From: Anaerolineae bacterium
Lineage (GTDB): Bacteria > Chloroflexota > Anaerolineae > DUEN01
Assembly: GCA_021159845.1 (NCBI GenBank)
Contig: JAGHDS010000417.1
Coordinates: 1-9,162, forward strand
Direction: 5' to 3'
Length of the DNA stretch: 9,162 bases
The translations under genes were made by a program, and so were the position numbers. Position 1 is the first letter of the stretch; each line of letters starts with the position of its first letter. The notes below the pieces were generated by a model that saw only the letters and a list, made by a program, of their open reading frames with translations, did no database searches and was not told where the DNA came from. Positions 1-6,665 of the stretch are shown here, piece by piece.

Positions 1-828
1 CCACTGGATGCCCCCTCCGCGACCCCGGCAGATATCATATGGGGGTCGATCCGGCTGGCAGGATGGCACCTGGCCGAGGGACGCTACCCAGAGGGGAGTA
101 CGCTTCCTCTGACACTATACTGGCGAGCCATGAGGGACGCGCCCGGTCCCATCCGTACTCGCCTGATCCTGGAGGCTCCCGATGGCAGCTCGTGGCAACG
201 CCCAGGATTCCACAAGATCAGCTCCCGGTATCCACCAGAGCGATGGCGCTCCAAGGAGTTGGTGCTGGAGCGCTGGGACGCGCTTCTGCCCGCCGGGCTG
301 CCGGGCGGAGAATACATCGTGATCCTGGAAGCCAGGGACGACGCAGGGCATCTGCTCGGCCAGCAGAGATTGGGCCGGGTTGAGATCGCCAGTCGACATC
401 ATATGTTCACACTACCGAAGCCTCAACACGCTGTGGATGCACGATTCGGCGAGCACATCCGGCTGCTAGGATACGACGTAGCTCCGGCAAAGCGGCCGGG
501 CGAGCCGTTGCGAGTCGTACTATACTGGCAGGCGACAGCCGAGATCGACACATCTTACAAAGTCTTCATACATGTGCTGAACCCGAGGGAGCACATCATG
601 GGCCAGAGTGATCATATACCGCAACATGGTCAGGCTCCCACCACGAGTTGGTTGCCGGGCGAGGTCATCGCCGACGAATATAACATCTGGCTATCCGGTA
701 GCGCTGACACAATAGAAGCGCTGGCTGTCGGATTCTATGATCCCAGGACAGGGCAACGATTACCCGTCGTCATGAATGGGATGCCCCGCCCGGATGGGCG
801 CGCGCTACTGCGGTACTCTCCCAGGTAG
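1..828 (+). CDS. C-terminal part of a large protein with two beta-rich modules (5' truncated)
   Basis: The frame is open from base 1 to a TAG at 826-828, giving 275 residues with no start inside the window. A methionine at base 130 exists, but the open frame upstream of it reads as conserved protein (GWHLAEGRYP, LPLTLYWRA), so it is not the true start. Two repeats of one fold are visible. Module 1, about residues 14-130, runs from LYWRA to GGEYIVILEARDDAGHLLGQ. Module 2, about 145-256, contains LYWQA, DTSYKVFIHVLN, SWLPGEV and YDPRTGQRLPV. No membrane helix is seen in this part. Module 2 closely resembles the last module of the downstream DUF2079 protein (LFWQVKEDVNTDYTVFVHMLN, YDPQTGQRVSV). 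Such modules are common at the C-termini of Chloroflexota GT-C or DUF2079 membrane proteins, so the missing N-terminus is probably a polytopic glycosyltransferase-like domain. That last step is inference. The enzyme's substrate cannot be told. Confidence 0.85.
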   Translation, partial: PLDAPSATPADIIWGSIRLAGWHLAEGRYPEGSTLPLTLYWRAMRDAPGPIRTRLILEAPDGSSWQRPGFHKISSRYPPERWRSKELVLERWDALLPAGLPGGEYIVILEARDDAGHLLGQQRLGRVEIASRHHMFTLPKPQHAVDARFGEHIRLLGYDVAPAKRPGEPLRVVLYWQATAEIDTSYKVFIHVLNPREHIMGQSDHIPQHGQAPTTSWLPGEVIADEYNIWLSGSADTIEALAVGFYDPRTGQRLPVVMNGMPRPDGRALLRYSPR

Positions 829-1020
829 CTATCACCTTCACCTCGAGTCGACAATCCTCAAGTCAACCGCATAAACTGCGCATCCCCTCCGTTCATTTGA
901 TAGATGGCTTGTCCCTGCACAAGCGGTTGACATGCCTTGCCGGGTCGCACAGAAGGAGCAGCCCGGTGGTACCGTAGTGTCCACAAACTACCGGAGAGGG
1001 ATGAGAGGTCACGCCGCAAG

Positions 1021-3447
1021 ATGCACTCGCATGAGAATGCACATCATAGCGCATACTATGCCATCGCGCCCAGCACAGCGGCCAGGATAACGGTCGCCCT
1101 GGCCGTGATTGCTTTCATAGCCTGGTTCGGGGCATTGGCAATCGCTCGCCACAATACATGGCAGACCGCTGGATACGATCTGGGCAACGCCGACCAAGCC
1201 TTGTGGAACACGGCCCACGGCCGACCACTCCGCTTCACCAATTGGGTGGGGAAGGATAACTGGTTCAAGGAACCCACCCGGCTGGGTATGCACGCCGAGC
1301 CCATTTACTTCTTGATGGTGCCACTGTACTGGATATGGGACGACGTACGCGCGCTACTGCTTTTCCAGGTGGTGATCGTAGCACTCGGCGCCATCCCGGC
1401 TTACCACCTGGCCCGGCGTATCCTCCACAGCGAGACTGCCGCCGTGATCCTGGCTGTCGCCTACCTGGCTCACCCAGGCTCGCACTCACTGGTCACCAGT
1501 GACTTCCATGCCATCGCGCTGGCAAGTTTCTTCCTCCTGGCCGCGTTCGATTTCCTCGAACAAAAACGCGACGTCCCCTTCGCCATCTTCGCCATCCTGG
1601 CTATGATGACCAAAGAGAACGTGGCACTCGCGGTGGCTGGAATGGGCCTTTGGACCTGGGTGGTGCAAAAACGCCGCCGGGCCGGGATCATCCTGATCCT
1701 GGTGGGGCTATCTCGCTTTCTTTTCACGGTCTTCCTCCTCATCCCAGAACATAACATCATCGGCCGTTCCCCATACCTGAGCCGCTACCAGGACATCGCT
1801 AATGGCACATGGATCCAACATATCCTCGCCAGCTTTCTCGACACGAAGGCATGGAAGTACTACCTGGACTATTTGCTACCATTGGCTGGGCTGCCGCTTC
1901 TAAGCCCGCTGACCATGCTACCCGCCATTCCAGATCTCGGCATCAACCTGCTGAGCGAGGCACCGATGATGCGCTCCTTCGGCCGGCAGTACGTGGCAAC
2001 TCTGATTCCCATCGCCACCGTGGCCGCAGCATTGGGATTGCGTAACTTGTGGCAATGGATCCAAGATGCGTATCCCAAACGTACCACTGCCATCCAGGCA
2101 ACATCACTAAGTGCGCTCGCCTTCTGCGTCCTCCTTTCGCTCTATCGCTCGCCGCTCACCCCGCTCCACCCGGGATTCCACTGGCCCCACATGACGACAC
2201 ATCAACGGAAGTTAGTAGAATTCGCTACGCTGATCCCGCCAGACGCCAGCCTGTGCACGCAAAATAACCTGAATCCCCATTTCACCCATCGCGAGACGAT
2301 CCACCTGGTCCCCTACACCTTTGACTGTGACTACGTGCTCCTGGACGTTAAGAGCTATCCCGGCAATAATTACAATGACATCCAGACTTACGTGCACAAG
2401 CATGTTGTGGAGAGTGGGACATTCGGGCTCGTCGCTGCAGACGATGGATATGCGCTCTTCAAGCGCGGTGCGCCATCCCGGGAGTTCCCTGACGATTTTT
2501 ATACCTTCGCTCACCCGAGCCGCGTGGAACTAGACGTGCAGCGATCCGGACGCTTCGACGACGTCTTTGAGTTCCTCGGATACAACGTGGATCCACACCC
2601 GGGGCGCCCCCCGCATTTCTCCCTCTACTTCAAGGCGCTGCGCCCTCCGGCTGAGGATTACTTCCTGGCGCTCTACCTGATCGAGGAGCCGGGCAAGCCC
2701 ACAGCAGCCACGGTATATCCCCAGCCCACACTGGTCTGGTACCCTACCAGCCACTGGAAACCAGGCCAGGTGGTCAAGGTGCGGGCCAACACGATTGACT
2801 GGGGGCTAAAGCCGGGCAAGGATTATGCAATCGCCCTGGGCTGGGTGAGCGGCTCCAATCTATGGGACCCGGCCGCCCGGCTGCGATACATCGCGGAGCC
2901 CAGTGACGAGGTGGTTCCGCGACGCTTCCAGGATGACACGTTGGTGTACCTGGCCTCGCTCACCGGCACTGGCGCGGTAACCATCGCTCGGCGTCACGCG
3001 AGCCTGCCGCGAGACGCCCACCCACTGCAAGCCAGGCTGGCTAACAGAATCGACCTGATCGGGTTCGCGCTCAACGAGGACACGATACACATCAAGGGAA
3101 ATTCAGGCAGTGCGATACACCTACGCCTGTTCTGGCAGGTGAAAGAGGATGTCAACACGGATTACACCGTGTTCGTTCACATGCTGAACAGCTCGGGGCA
3201 GCTCGTCGGCCAGGGAGACAGCCCGCCACTAGGCAACTCATGGCCCACCAGCCGCTGGCGTTCCGGCGACCTGGTTCCTGACTACTACACCATTCCGCTA
3301 GATCCGGCGCTACCTGCTGGCGAGTACACCATTGCAATCGGCATGTATGATCCGCAAACTGGCCAACGGGTCAGCGTGAGCGGCGACGGCGCGGATCTGC
3401 AAGCTCAACGGATCCTCCTACCCATCACCATCCGGGTGAAACGCTAG
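1021..3447 (+). CDS. DUF2079 polytopic membrane protein with C-terminal beta-rich modules
   Basis: From the ATG at 1021 this is an 808-residue protein. The frame stays open upstream to a TTG at 937, but that codon has no ribosome binding site, whereas GAGAGG (1003-1008) precedes the ATG, at a rather long spacing. A first membrane helix lies at about residues 22-42, followed by the DUF2079 signature YDLGNADQALWNT (52-64) and LGMHAEPIYFL (about 89-97), where the family usually has GNHFSPI. Some ten further hydrophobic segments run to about residue 375. A soluble part follows (TLIPPDASLCTQNNLNPHFT to GYALFKRG), and then two beta-rich modules at about 512-652 and 675-788, the last ending YDPQTGQRVSV. 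DUF2079 proteins are predicted GT-C-like membrane proteins, probably transferring sugars from lipid carriers. No substrate is established, and none can be read here. The last module is paralogous to that of the preceding gene, which suggests an envelope-glycan cluster. The start is less certain than the family call. Confidence 0.93.
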   Translation: MHSHENAHHSAYYAIAPSTAARITVALAVIAFIAWFGALAIARHNTWQTAGYDLGNADQALWNTAHGRPLRFTNWVGKDNWFKEPTRLGMHAEPIYFLMVPLYWIWDDVRALLLFQVVIVALGAIPAYHLARRILHSETAAVILAVAYLAHPGSHSLVTSDFHAIALASFFLLAAFDFLEQKRDVPFAIFAILAMMTKENVALAVAGMGLWTWVVQKRRRAGIILILVGLSRFLFTVFLLIPEHNIIGRSPYLSRYQDIANGTWIQHILASFLDTKAWKYYLDYLLPLAGLPLLSPLTMLPAIPDLGINLLSEAPMMRSFGRQYVATLIPIATVAAALGLRNLWQWIQDAYPKRTTAIQATSLSALAFCVLLSLYRSPLTPLHPGFHWPHMTTHQRKLVEFATLIPPDASLCTQNNLNPHFTHRETIHLVPYTFDCDYVLLDVKSYPGNNYNDIQTYVHKHVVESGTFGLVAADDGYALFKRGAPSREFPDDFYTFAHPSRVELDVQRSGRFDDVFEFLGYNVDPHPGRPPHFSLYFKALRPPAEDYFLALYLIEEPGKPTAATVYPQPTLVWYPTSHWKPGQVVKVRANTIDWGLKPGKDYAIALGWVSGSNLWDPAARLRYIAEPSDEVVPRRFQDDTLVYLASLTGTGAVTIARRHASLPRDAHPLQARLANRIDLIGFALNEDTIHIKGNSGSAIHLRLFWQVKEDVNTDYTVFVHMLNSSGQLVGQGDSPPLGNSWPTSRWRSGDLVPDYYTIPLDPALPAGEYTIAIGMYDPQTGQRVSVSGDGADLQAQRILLPITIRVKR

Positions 3448-3501
3448 AGGAAGTGGCCGTCCACCCTGCCGGTATCCCGATGCCGCTTATTCGCCCTTAA
3501 T

Positions 3502-3525
3502 GGGGGCGCTATGCGAAGCGCCCCC
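3502..3525. terminator. GC-rich hairpin between convergent genes, possible bidirectional terminator
   Basis: A perfect 9-bp stem, GGGGGCGCT (3502-3510) and AGCGCCCCC (3517-3525), closes a six-base loop ATGCGA. It lies 55 bp after the stop of the DUF2079 gene and 42 bp after the stop of the minus-strand redox gene, the position expected for a shared terminator. Neither strand has a run of T after the stem, so it is not a classical intrinsic terminator. Confidence 0.5.
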
Positions 3526-3566
3526 CCTCACGGCCGCGTGTGCAGAGCACACAGTCGCTAGTTTAC

Positions 3567-4010
3567 CTATGGCAGTCTCAACTCCGCGGCCTCGTCTAGA
3601 ACCTCCAGCAGGATACGCACGGCACGCTGCACCAGCACGCTACAAGGCTCCTGCCCTCCAGAGCCGTACAACCCATCTCGCAATGCGGCGCATTGCGTCG
3701 GCCCGATCTCCTCTAAGAACCAATCACGGTAACGAGTGATCGCCCACCGCATCAGGTCTTCGGACTCCCCAGGGCGTTTCGGCCCAAAATGCAGGCCGAT
3801 CACCATAGCACCACCGCTGAGCGCACCGCAAAGCTCCTGATACGTCATGCCCAAGCCGCCTCCAAAAGCGGCAGCCAGACGGACGATCTCCGGATCCACA
3901 TGTCCCCATAGATGCTCGCCCACGGCGAGGAGTGTGGACTCGGATCAATGACGTCCTTGAGCCATCAGCTCCGCGGCCCGCCGGATCACATCGTCGATCC
4001 TCTGTGTCAT
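3567..4010 (-). CDS. C_GCAxxG_C_C family redox protein, probable selenoprotein (in-frame UGA at codon 22)
   Basis: Read on the minus strand from ATG 4010-4008, the frame gives MTQRIDDVIRRAAELMAQGR, His21, a UGA at 3947-3945, then SESTLLAVGEHLWG and on without another stop to TAG at 3569-3567. That makes 147 residues if the UGA is read as selenocysteine, close to the usual 130-150 for this family. An AGAGGGG ribosome binding site (4020-4014) precedes the ATG. The family (TIGR01909/PF09719) is named for four invariant cysteines: C, CGAxxG, C, C. Three are present: Cys61 in LCGALSGG after the glycine-rich AFGGGLG (48-54), Cys107 and Cys123. The fourth, normally in a '.CSE' or '.CAQ' context after the first helix, falls exactly on the UGA, followed by Ser-Glu. 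A helix predicted before it and LVQRAVRILLEVLDE at the end match the family. Members are small, probably cytoplasmic thiol-redox proteins of unknown substrate. The alternative is a TGC or TGT codon mutated or misread to TGA, making a pseudogene, or a late start at GTG 3923 that would lose the first redox residue. Sec genes (selA, selB, selC, selD) are not in this window. Confidence 0.75.
3895..3938 (-). promoter_or_regulatory. Putative bacterial SECIS hairpin downstream of the UGA
   Basis: In the minus-strand transcript, a perfect 6-bp stem CUCGCC (3929-3924) and GGCGAG (3920-3915) closes the loop GUG (3923-3921). Twenty-one nucleotides separate the UGA from the first loop base. Bacterial SECIS elements lie inside the coding region just after the UGA, with an apical loop roughly 16-37 nt away and a G among its first two bases, so distance and loop both fit. 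A lower helix UCCACA (3938-3933) with UGUGGA (3900-3895) is possible, across an uneven internal loop. An alternative lower helix pairs GUCC (3939-3936) with GGAC (3905-3902). This is hand folding only, and GC-rich coding DNA forms short hairpins by chance. Confidence 0.5.
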
Positions 4011-4054
4011 CGGCCCCTCTCTGAAAGAGATACAACCTACTCTCTGTCCGCACA

Positions 4055-4096
4055 AGCTTAACCCAACCAGTCAGCAGCGTCAAACACAGTAACTGT
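4055..4096 (-). promoter_or_regulatory. Weak promoter candidate and 11-bp palindrome upstream of the redox gene
   Basis: On the minus strand TTGACG (4083-4078) is followed after 17 nt by TAAGCT (4060-4055), a good -35 with a poor -10. Immediately upstream of the -35 lies the palindrome ACAGT-A-ACTGT (4086-4096), which could be an operator half-site pair. The arrangement would put transcription start about 40 nt before the ATG at 4010. The evidence is only the motif match and position. Confidence 0.25.
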
Positions 4097-4180
4097 AATT
4101 GAGGAGGCCCATGCCTAAAAGAAGCGCTGAAGGTATGGTATAGTTGGGCACAGGTACTGAAGGGAACACTCGGATGACAC

Positions 4181-4328
4181 CGGGAAGAAACCCGCTGAAC
4201 TTTGGCCTTTTCCTTTGAGCTCCCATATACACGGCTTCCTTCGCAGCACTACCCCATATCTTGTTCGGGTGGCGGAGGGCAATGCCCTCCGCCACCCGAA
4301 AGGCTAAACTTGAGTGGGTTTCTTCGCG
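4181..4328. repeat. 148-bp inverted-repeat element with an internal perfect hairpin
   Basis: Bases 4181-4208 and 4301-4328 are inverted copies of each other, matching at 23 of 28 positions. The shared core is AGAAACCC in one arm and GGGTTTCT in the other. Between the arms lie 55 nt without clear structure and then a perfect 17-bp palindrome (4264-4300), which abuts the right arm. Read as plus-strand RNA, two of the five differences (4204 with 4305, 4194 with 4315) become G-U pairs. The length, ends and lack of a gene suit a MITE-like or REP-like dispersed element, or a structured RNA. No convincing target-site duplication abuts the ends. The same 6 bases GATGAC occur at 4173-4178 and 4358-4363, but not directly at the borders. 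Confidence 0.55.
4264..4300. repeat. Perfect 17-bp stem-loop
   Basis: TTCGGGTGGCGGAGGGC (4264-4280) and its exact complement (4284-4300) enclose the loop AAT. It is by far the strongest hairpin in the window. No T-run follows on either strand, so it is more like a repeated extragenic palindrome than an intrinsic terminator, although it could block transcription coming from either side. Confidence 0.85.
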
Positions 4329-4387
4329 CATGCAAACCCGCTCGAGAAGATTGGGTTGATGACGTCAATAATGAACGCCCATAATAC

Positions 4388-4417
4388 TTGACAGCACCCG
4401 AGGGAAGCGACTATACT
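4388..4417 (+). promoter_or_regulatory. Near-consensus sigma-70-type promoter for the operon starting at 4665
   Basis: TTGACA (4388-4393) and TATACT (4412-4417) are separated by 18 nt, with an AT-rich stretch ATAATACT just before the -35. Transcription would begin near 4424. It is the best promoter match I found in the window and points at the uroporphyrinogen-decarboxylase-like gene. Confidence 0.65.
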
Positions 4418-4423
4418 GTTATT

Positions 4424-4664
4424 GGTGCCCATTTCTCCTGATGCAGTAGAGCTGGAAGGGATCTAGCGCAATCGGAAATGTATCTCTACATCCCCATCAA
4501 GTAGATCTTTTACGAAACCACACGCGGATCCGGGCCTTGCACGGTGCGCCCAGTATGGAATCGACCGCCACGATACCCTGCGTTGCCCCGGCCAAGATGC
4601 CAGCCGGGGGAAGGCGGGTTCATCCATTCGCATTTTTCAACAGCGTGACCAAGAGAGGTAAGCG
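4424..4664 (+). other. Long 5' leader with hairpins
   Basis: About 240 nt lie between the predicted start of transcription and the ATG at 4665, with no credible gene. Hairpins seen are ATGTA/TACAT (4478-4491, loop TCTC) and CCCCGGC (4586-4592) with GCCGGGG (4603-4609, loop of ten). The ribosome binding site GAGAGG (4653-4658) stands 6 nt before the ATG and is not covered by these stems. I compared it by eye with cobalamin riboswitch boxes and found no convincing match. A leader of this length could be regulatory, but no known class is recognised. Confidence 0.35.
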
Positions 4665-5711
4665 ATGCACTGGGGCAAAGATTGGGATCACAACGCCGAG
4701 ATATTACACATCATTCGTCGCACAGGGAACGGAATTGTCCCCGTGCGAGTGAGCCTCAACCGCACTATATGGGAGTCCAACCGTGACTACTTCGCCACCA
4801 TCTTCGCCAAAGCCCCCGATGTCTCCATCACCCTCGATCAAAACCCCGCACGCGAGCATGAGAACGAATCGACCGACGCATGGGGCTGCCGCTGGCACTA
4901 CCCAGGTCAATACCTGGATGGACAGGTGGTTTCTCACCCGTTAGATGACTGGTCCAAATGGCGAACCTATCGCTCGCCGGACCCGGCGGACTACACCGAT
5001 TGGGATCGGGCACGCGCCGACGCGGCTGAGGCCAGGCGCAAAGGCCAACTGGTCATCGGCCACATAGAGCACGGCTTCTTCTATCTGCGCCTCTCATATC
5101 TGCGCGGTTTTGAAAACCTGATGCTGGACATCGCCGACAACCGCCCAGAATTGCACGAACTGATCGCAGTCATCACGGATTACTGGGCTGAGGTGGTACG
5201 CCGATGGATCGAGATCGGCGTGGACATGATCGTCTTCGGCGATGACCTGGGCCATCAAAACGCACTTCCCATGCGCCCGGACCGATGGCGCGATCTGATC
5301 CTGCCGACCTACCGGCGTCTATTCGCTCCCTGCCGTGAACACGGCATTGAGGTCTACTTACACACCGATGGCTATATCGTGGACATCATCCCTGACCTGA
5401 TCGCCGCCGGGGTGACGGTACTCAATCCCCAGGACCTGGTCAACGGCCTGGGATCACTGAAACGGCTGGCATGGGGCAAAACGACGTTGGACCTGGACAT
5501 AGACCGCCAGCACATCACAGTTTTTGGCACCCCCGCTGAGATTCGCGAACATATAGCGAACTGCATCCGCACCCTGGGATCCCCTCGAGGCGGGTTGATG
5601 CTGATCTACGGCGCATATCCCGGCACCCCCGTCGAGAACATAGGGGCTGTTATTCAGGCCATGCAAGAATATCACACATGGTGGTGCGACAAATCGTCAG
5701 ACCAGGGGTAA
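4665..5711 (+). CDS. Uroporphyrinogen-decarboxylase superfamily protein, not a canonical HemE
   Basis: This 348-residue protein starts at an ATG 6 nt after GAGAGG (4653-4658). It has the URO-D (PF01208) barrel pattern: IGVDMIVFGDDLGHQNALPM (184-203), PDRWRDLILPTYRRLF (205-220), then IEVYLHTDG (228-236), IIPDLIAAGVTVLNP (241-255), FGTPAEIREHI (287-297) and a closing TPVENIGAVIQAM (321-333). A true uroporphyrinogen decarboxylase would show a basic N-terminal substrate motif (RQAGR), which is missing. Corrinoid methyltransferases of this superfamily (MtaA, CmuA) hold zinc with His-x-Cys and a distal Cys. Here the first site is His233-Thr-Asp235, and the distal position before TPVENI carries Tyr315, so that zinc site is absent. 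It therefore belongs to the large uncharacterised group of superfamily members often annotated simply as uroporphyrinogen decarboxylase. Its reaction is unknown. It is followed after 3 nt by a kinase gene, so the two are probably co-translated. The family call is firm, the function is open. Confidence 0.88.
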   Translation: MHWGKDWDHNAEILHIIRRTGNGIVPVRVSLNRTIWESNRDYFATIFAKAPDVSITLDQNPAREHENESTDAWGCRWHYPGQYLDGQVVSHPLDDWSKWRTYRSPDPADYTDWDRARADAAEARRKGQLVIGHIEHGFFYLRLSYLRGFENLMLDIADNRPELHELIAVITDYWAEVVRRWIEIGVDMIVFGDDLGHQNALPMRPDRWRDLILPTYRRLFAPCREHGIEVYLHTDGYIVDIIPDLIAAGVTVLNPQDLVNGLGSLKRLAWGKTTLDLDIDRQHITVFGTPAEIREHIANCIRTLGSPRGGLMLIYGAYPGTPVENIGAVIQAMQEYHTWWCDKSSDQG

Positions 5712-5714
5712 GCC

Positions 5715-6665
5715 ATGCGAATGCCCGATGTGGAGACACTTGAGGAATACCGCGCGATCTACCACCGTGAGGACGTATGGCGGCCGATCATCGAAAAGAT
5801 ATGCAACCGCCACGAACTCCTGGATGGGCCTTGTACTCGCGGCCCCGACGGAACTCACATCATCTACATGGTTGGCCGATCATATGTAGTGAAGCTCTTT
5901 GTGCCCCTGTTCCAGCAAGACTTCGTAGCCGAACGCCTGGTGGGAAAGTACCTCGAGGGGAAACTGGGCATCGCCACGCCAATGATCGTGGCAGAGGGTG
6001 AGATAGGCGGCTGGAACTACCTGATCATGACCCGAGTGCCCGGCCGCCCCGTGGGAGAGATATGGGAGGACATGACCAAGTCGGATCGCCAACGAATCGC
6101 GGCAGGGGTCGGCCAGGTGATCGCGGTCCTACGCTCCCTCCCAGTGGAAGGCCTGGAGCCGATCACCCCCGACTGGGCCGCATTCCTATCGACGCAGGCC
6201 CGCACGGCAACCACACGCCATCAGCTCAGCGAGGCATCATGGGATCCGACACAGGAGATCCCAGCCTATCTCGCCCTCCTGACGCAGCTCCGCTCAGAGG
6301 AATTCCAACCGACCCTACTTCTGGCCGATATCACCCGGGAACACGTCCTGGTCTCCAAGAATGACGGCGTGTGGGAAGTGACAAGCTATGTCGATTTCGG
6401 GGACGCGATGGTCGGCCACCCCGACTATGAGCTCATCGCCCCCGGGCTGGACATAGCGAGAGGCGACCGCGACATCCTTCAAGCACTCCTTCTCGCCGCG
6501 GGTTACCCCGAATCCACCCTGAATGAGGTCCTCCGCCAACGGCTCATGGCCTATACCCTTATGCATCGTTATGTAAGACTCGCAGACGTGATCGCAGCAA
6601 TTCCACATGCTCGTAACGCGACCGGCCTTGAAGAACTGGCTCATATCATCTGGCCAGTGTGCTGA
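5715..6665 (+). CDS. Aminoglycoside phosphotransferase-fold small-molecule kinase
   Basis: The protein has 316 residues. The ATG lies 3 nt after the stop of the preceding gene and behind AGGGG. A second ATG two codons on would also serve. The N-lobe has an ATP-lysine in YVVKLF (Lys60) and a helix glutamate in DFVAERLVGKYL (Glu73). The hinge region is NYLIMTRVPGRPVGEIW (101-117). The catalytic loop reads LLLADITREHVLV (201-213), with Asp205 in the base position and His210 where most members have the metal-binding Asn. The DFG-like motif is YVDFGDAMVGHPDYEL (225-240) with Asp227. These fit the APH/choline kinase superfamily (PF01636). All core catalytic groups appear present, so an active kinase is likely. 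Members phosphorylate antibiotics, sugars, homoserine, methylthioribose and others. The substrate cannot be read from the sequence, and antibiotic resistance should not be assumed. It forms an operon with the upstream URO-D-like gene. Confidence 0.85.
   Translation: MRMPDVETLEEYRAIYHREDVWRPIIEKICNRHELLDGPCTRGPDGTHIIYMVGRSYVVKLFVPLFQQDFVAERLVGKYLEGKLGIATPMIVAEGEIGGWNYLIMTRVPGRPVGEIWEDMTKSDRQRIAAGVGQVIAVLRSLPVEGLEPITPDWAAFLSTQARTATTRHQLSEASWDPTQEIPAYLALLTQLRSEEFQPTLLLADITREHVLVSKNDGVWEVTSYVDFGDAMVGHPDYELIAPGLDIARGDRDILQALLLAAGYPESTLNEVLRQRLMAYTLMHRYVRLADVIAAIPHARNATGLEELAHIIWPVC

Noticed and set aside
927..955. TTGACA at 927-932 as a promoter for the DUF2079 gene
   Set aside because: At 16-18 nt downstream the sequence is GC-rich and shows nothing like a -10 box.
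937..1020. TTG start giving 28 extra residues on the DUF2079 protein
   Set aside because: There is no ribosome binding site before the TTG and the extra residues are charged and unlike the family. The ATG at 1021 directly precedes a normal N-terminus and first helix.
3724..4083. Minus-strand frame of 119 codons overlapping the redox gene
   Set aside because: It reads the same DNA in another frame, rich in Arg, Gly and Trp without domain pattern. The frame with the UGA carries all the family motifs.
4111..4143. Ten-codon reading frame (MPKRSAEGMV) after GAGGAGG at 4101-4107, a possible leader peptide
   Set aside because: The spacing to the ATG is only 3 nt, no promoter is evident for it, it lies upstream of the operon promoter at 4388, and nothing in its codons suggests attenuation.
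4173..4363. GATGAC at 4173-4178 and 4358-4363 as target-site duplication of a mobile element
   Set aside because: The copies do not abut the ends of the inverted repeat, and a 6-base match over this distance is easily chance.
4424..4664. Cobalamin riboswitch in the leader (GGTGCC near 4426, GCCAGCCGGGGG near 4600)
   Set aside because: The conserved cobalamin core and B12 box are not recognisable and the partial matches are too short to count.
4537..4752. 71-codon plus-strand frame overlapping the start of the URO-D-like gene
   Set aside because: It has no ribosome binding site or family resemblance and overlaps a well-supported start in another frame.
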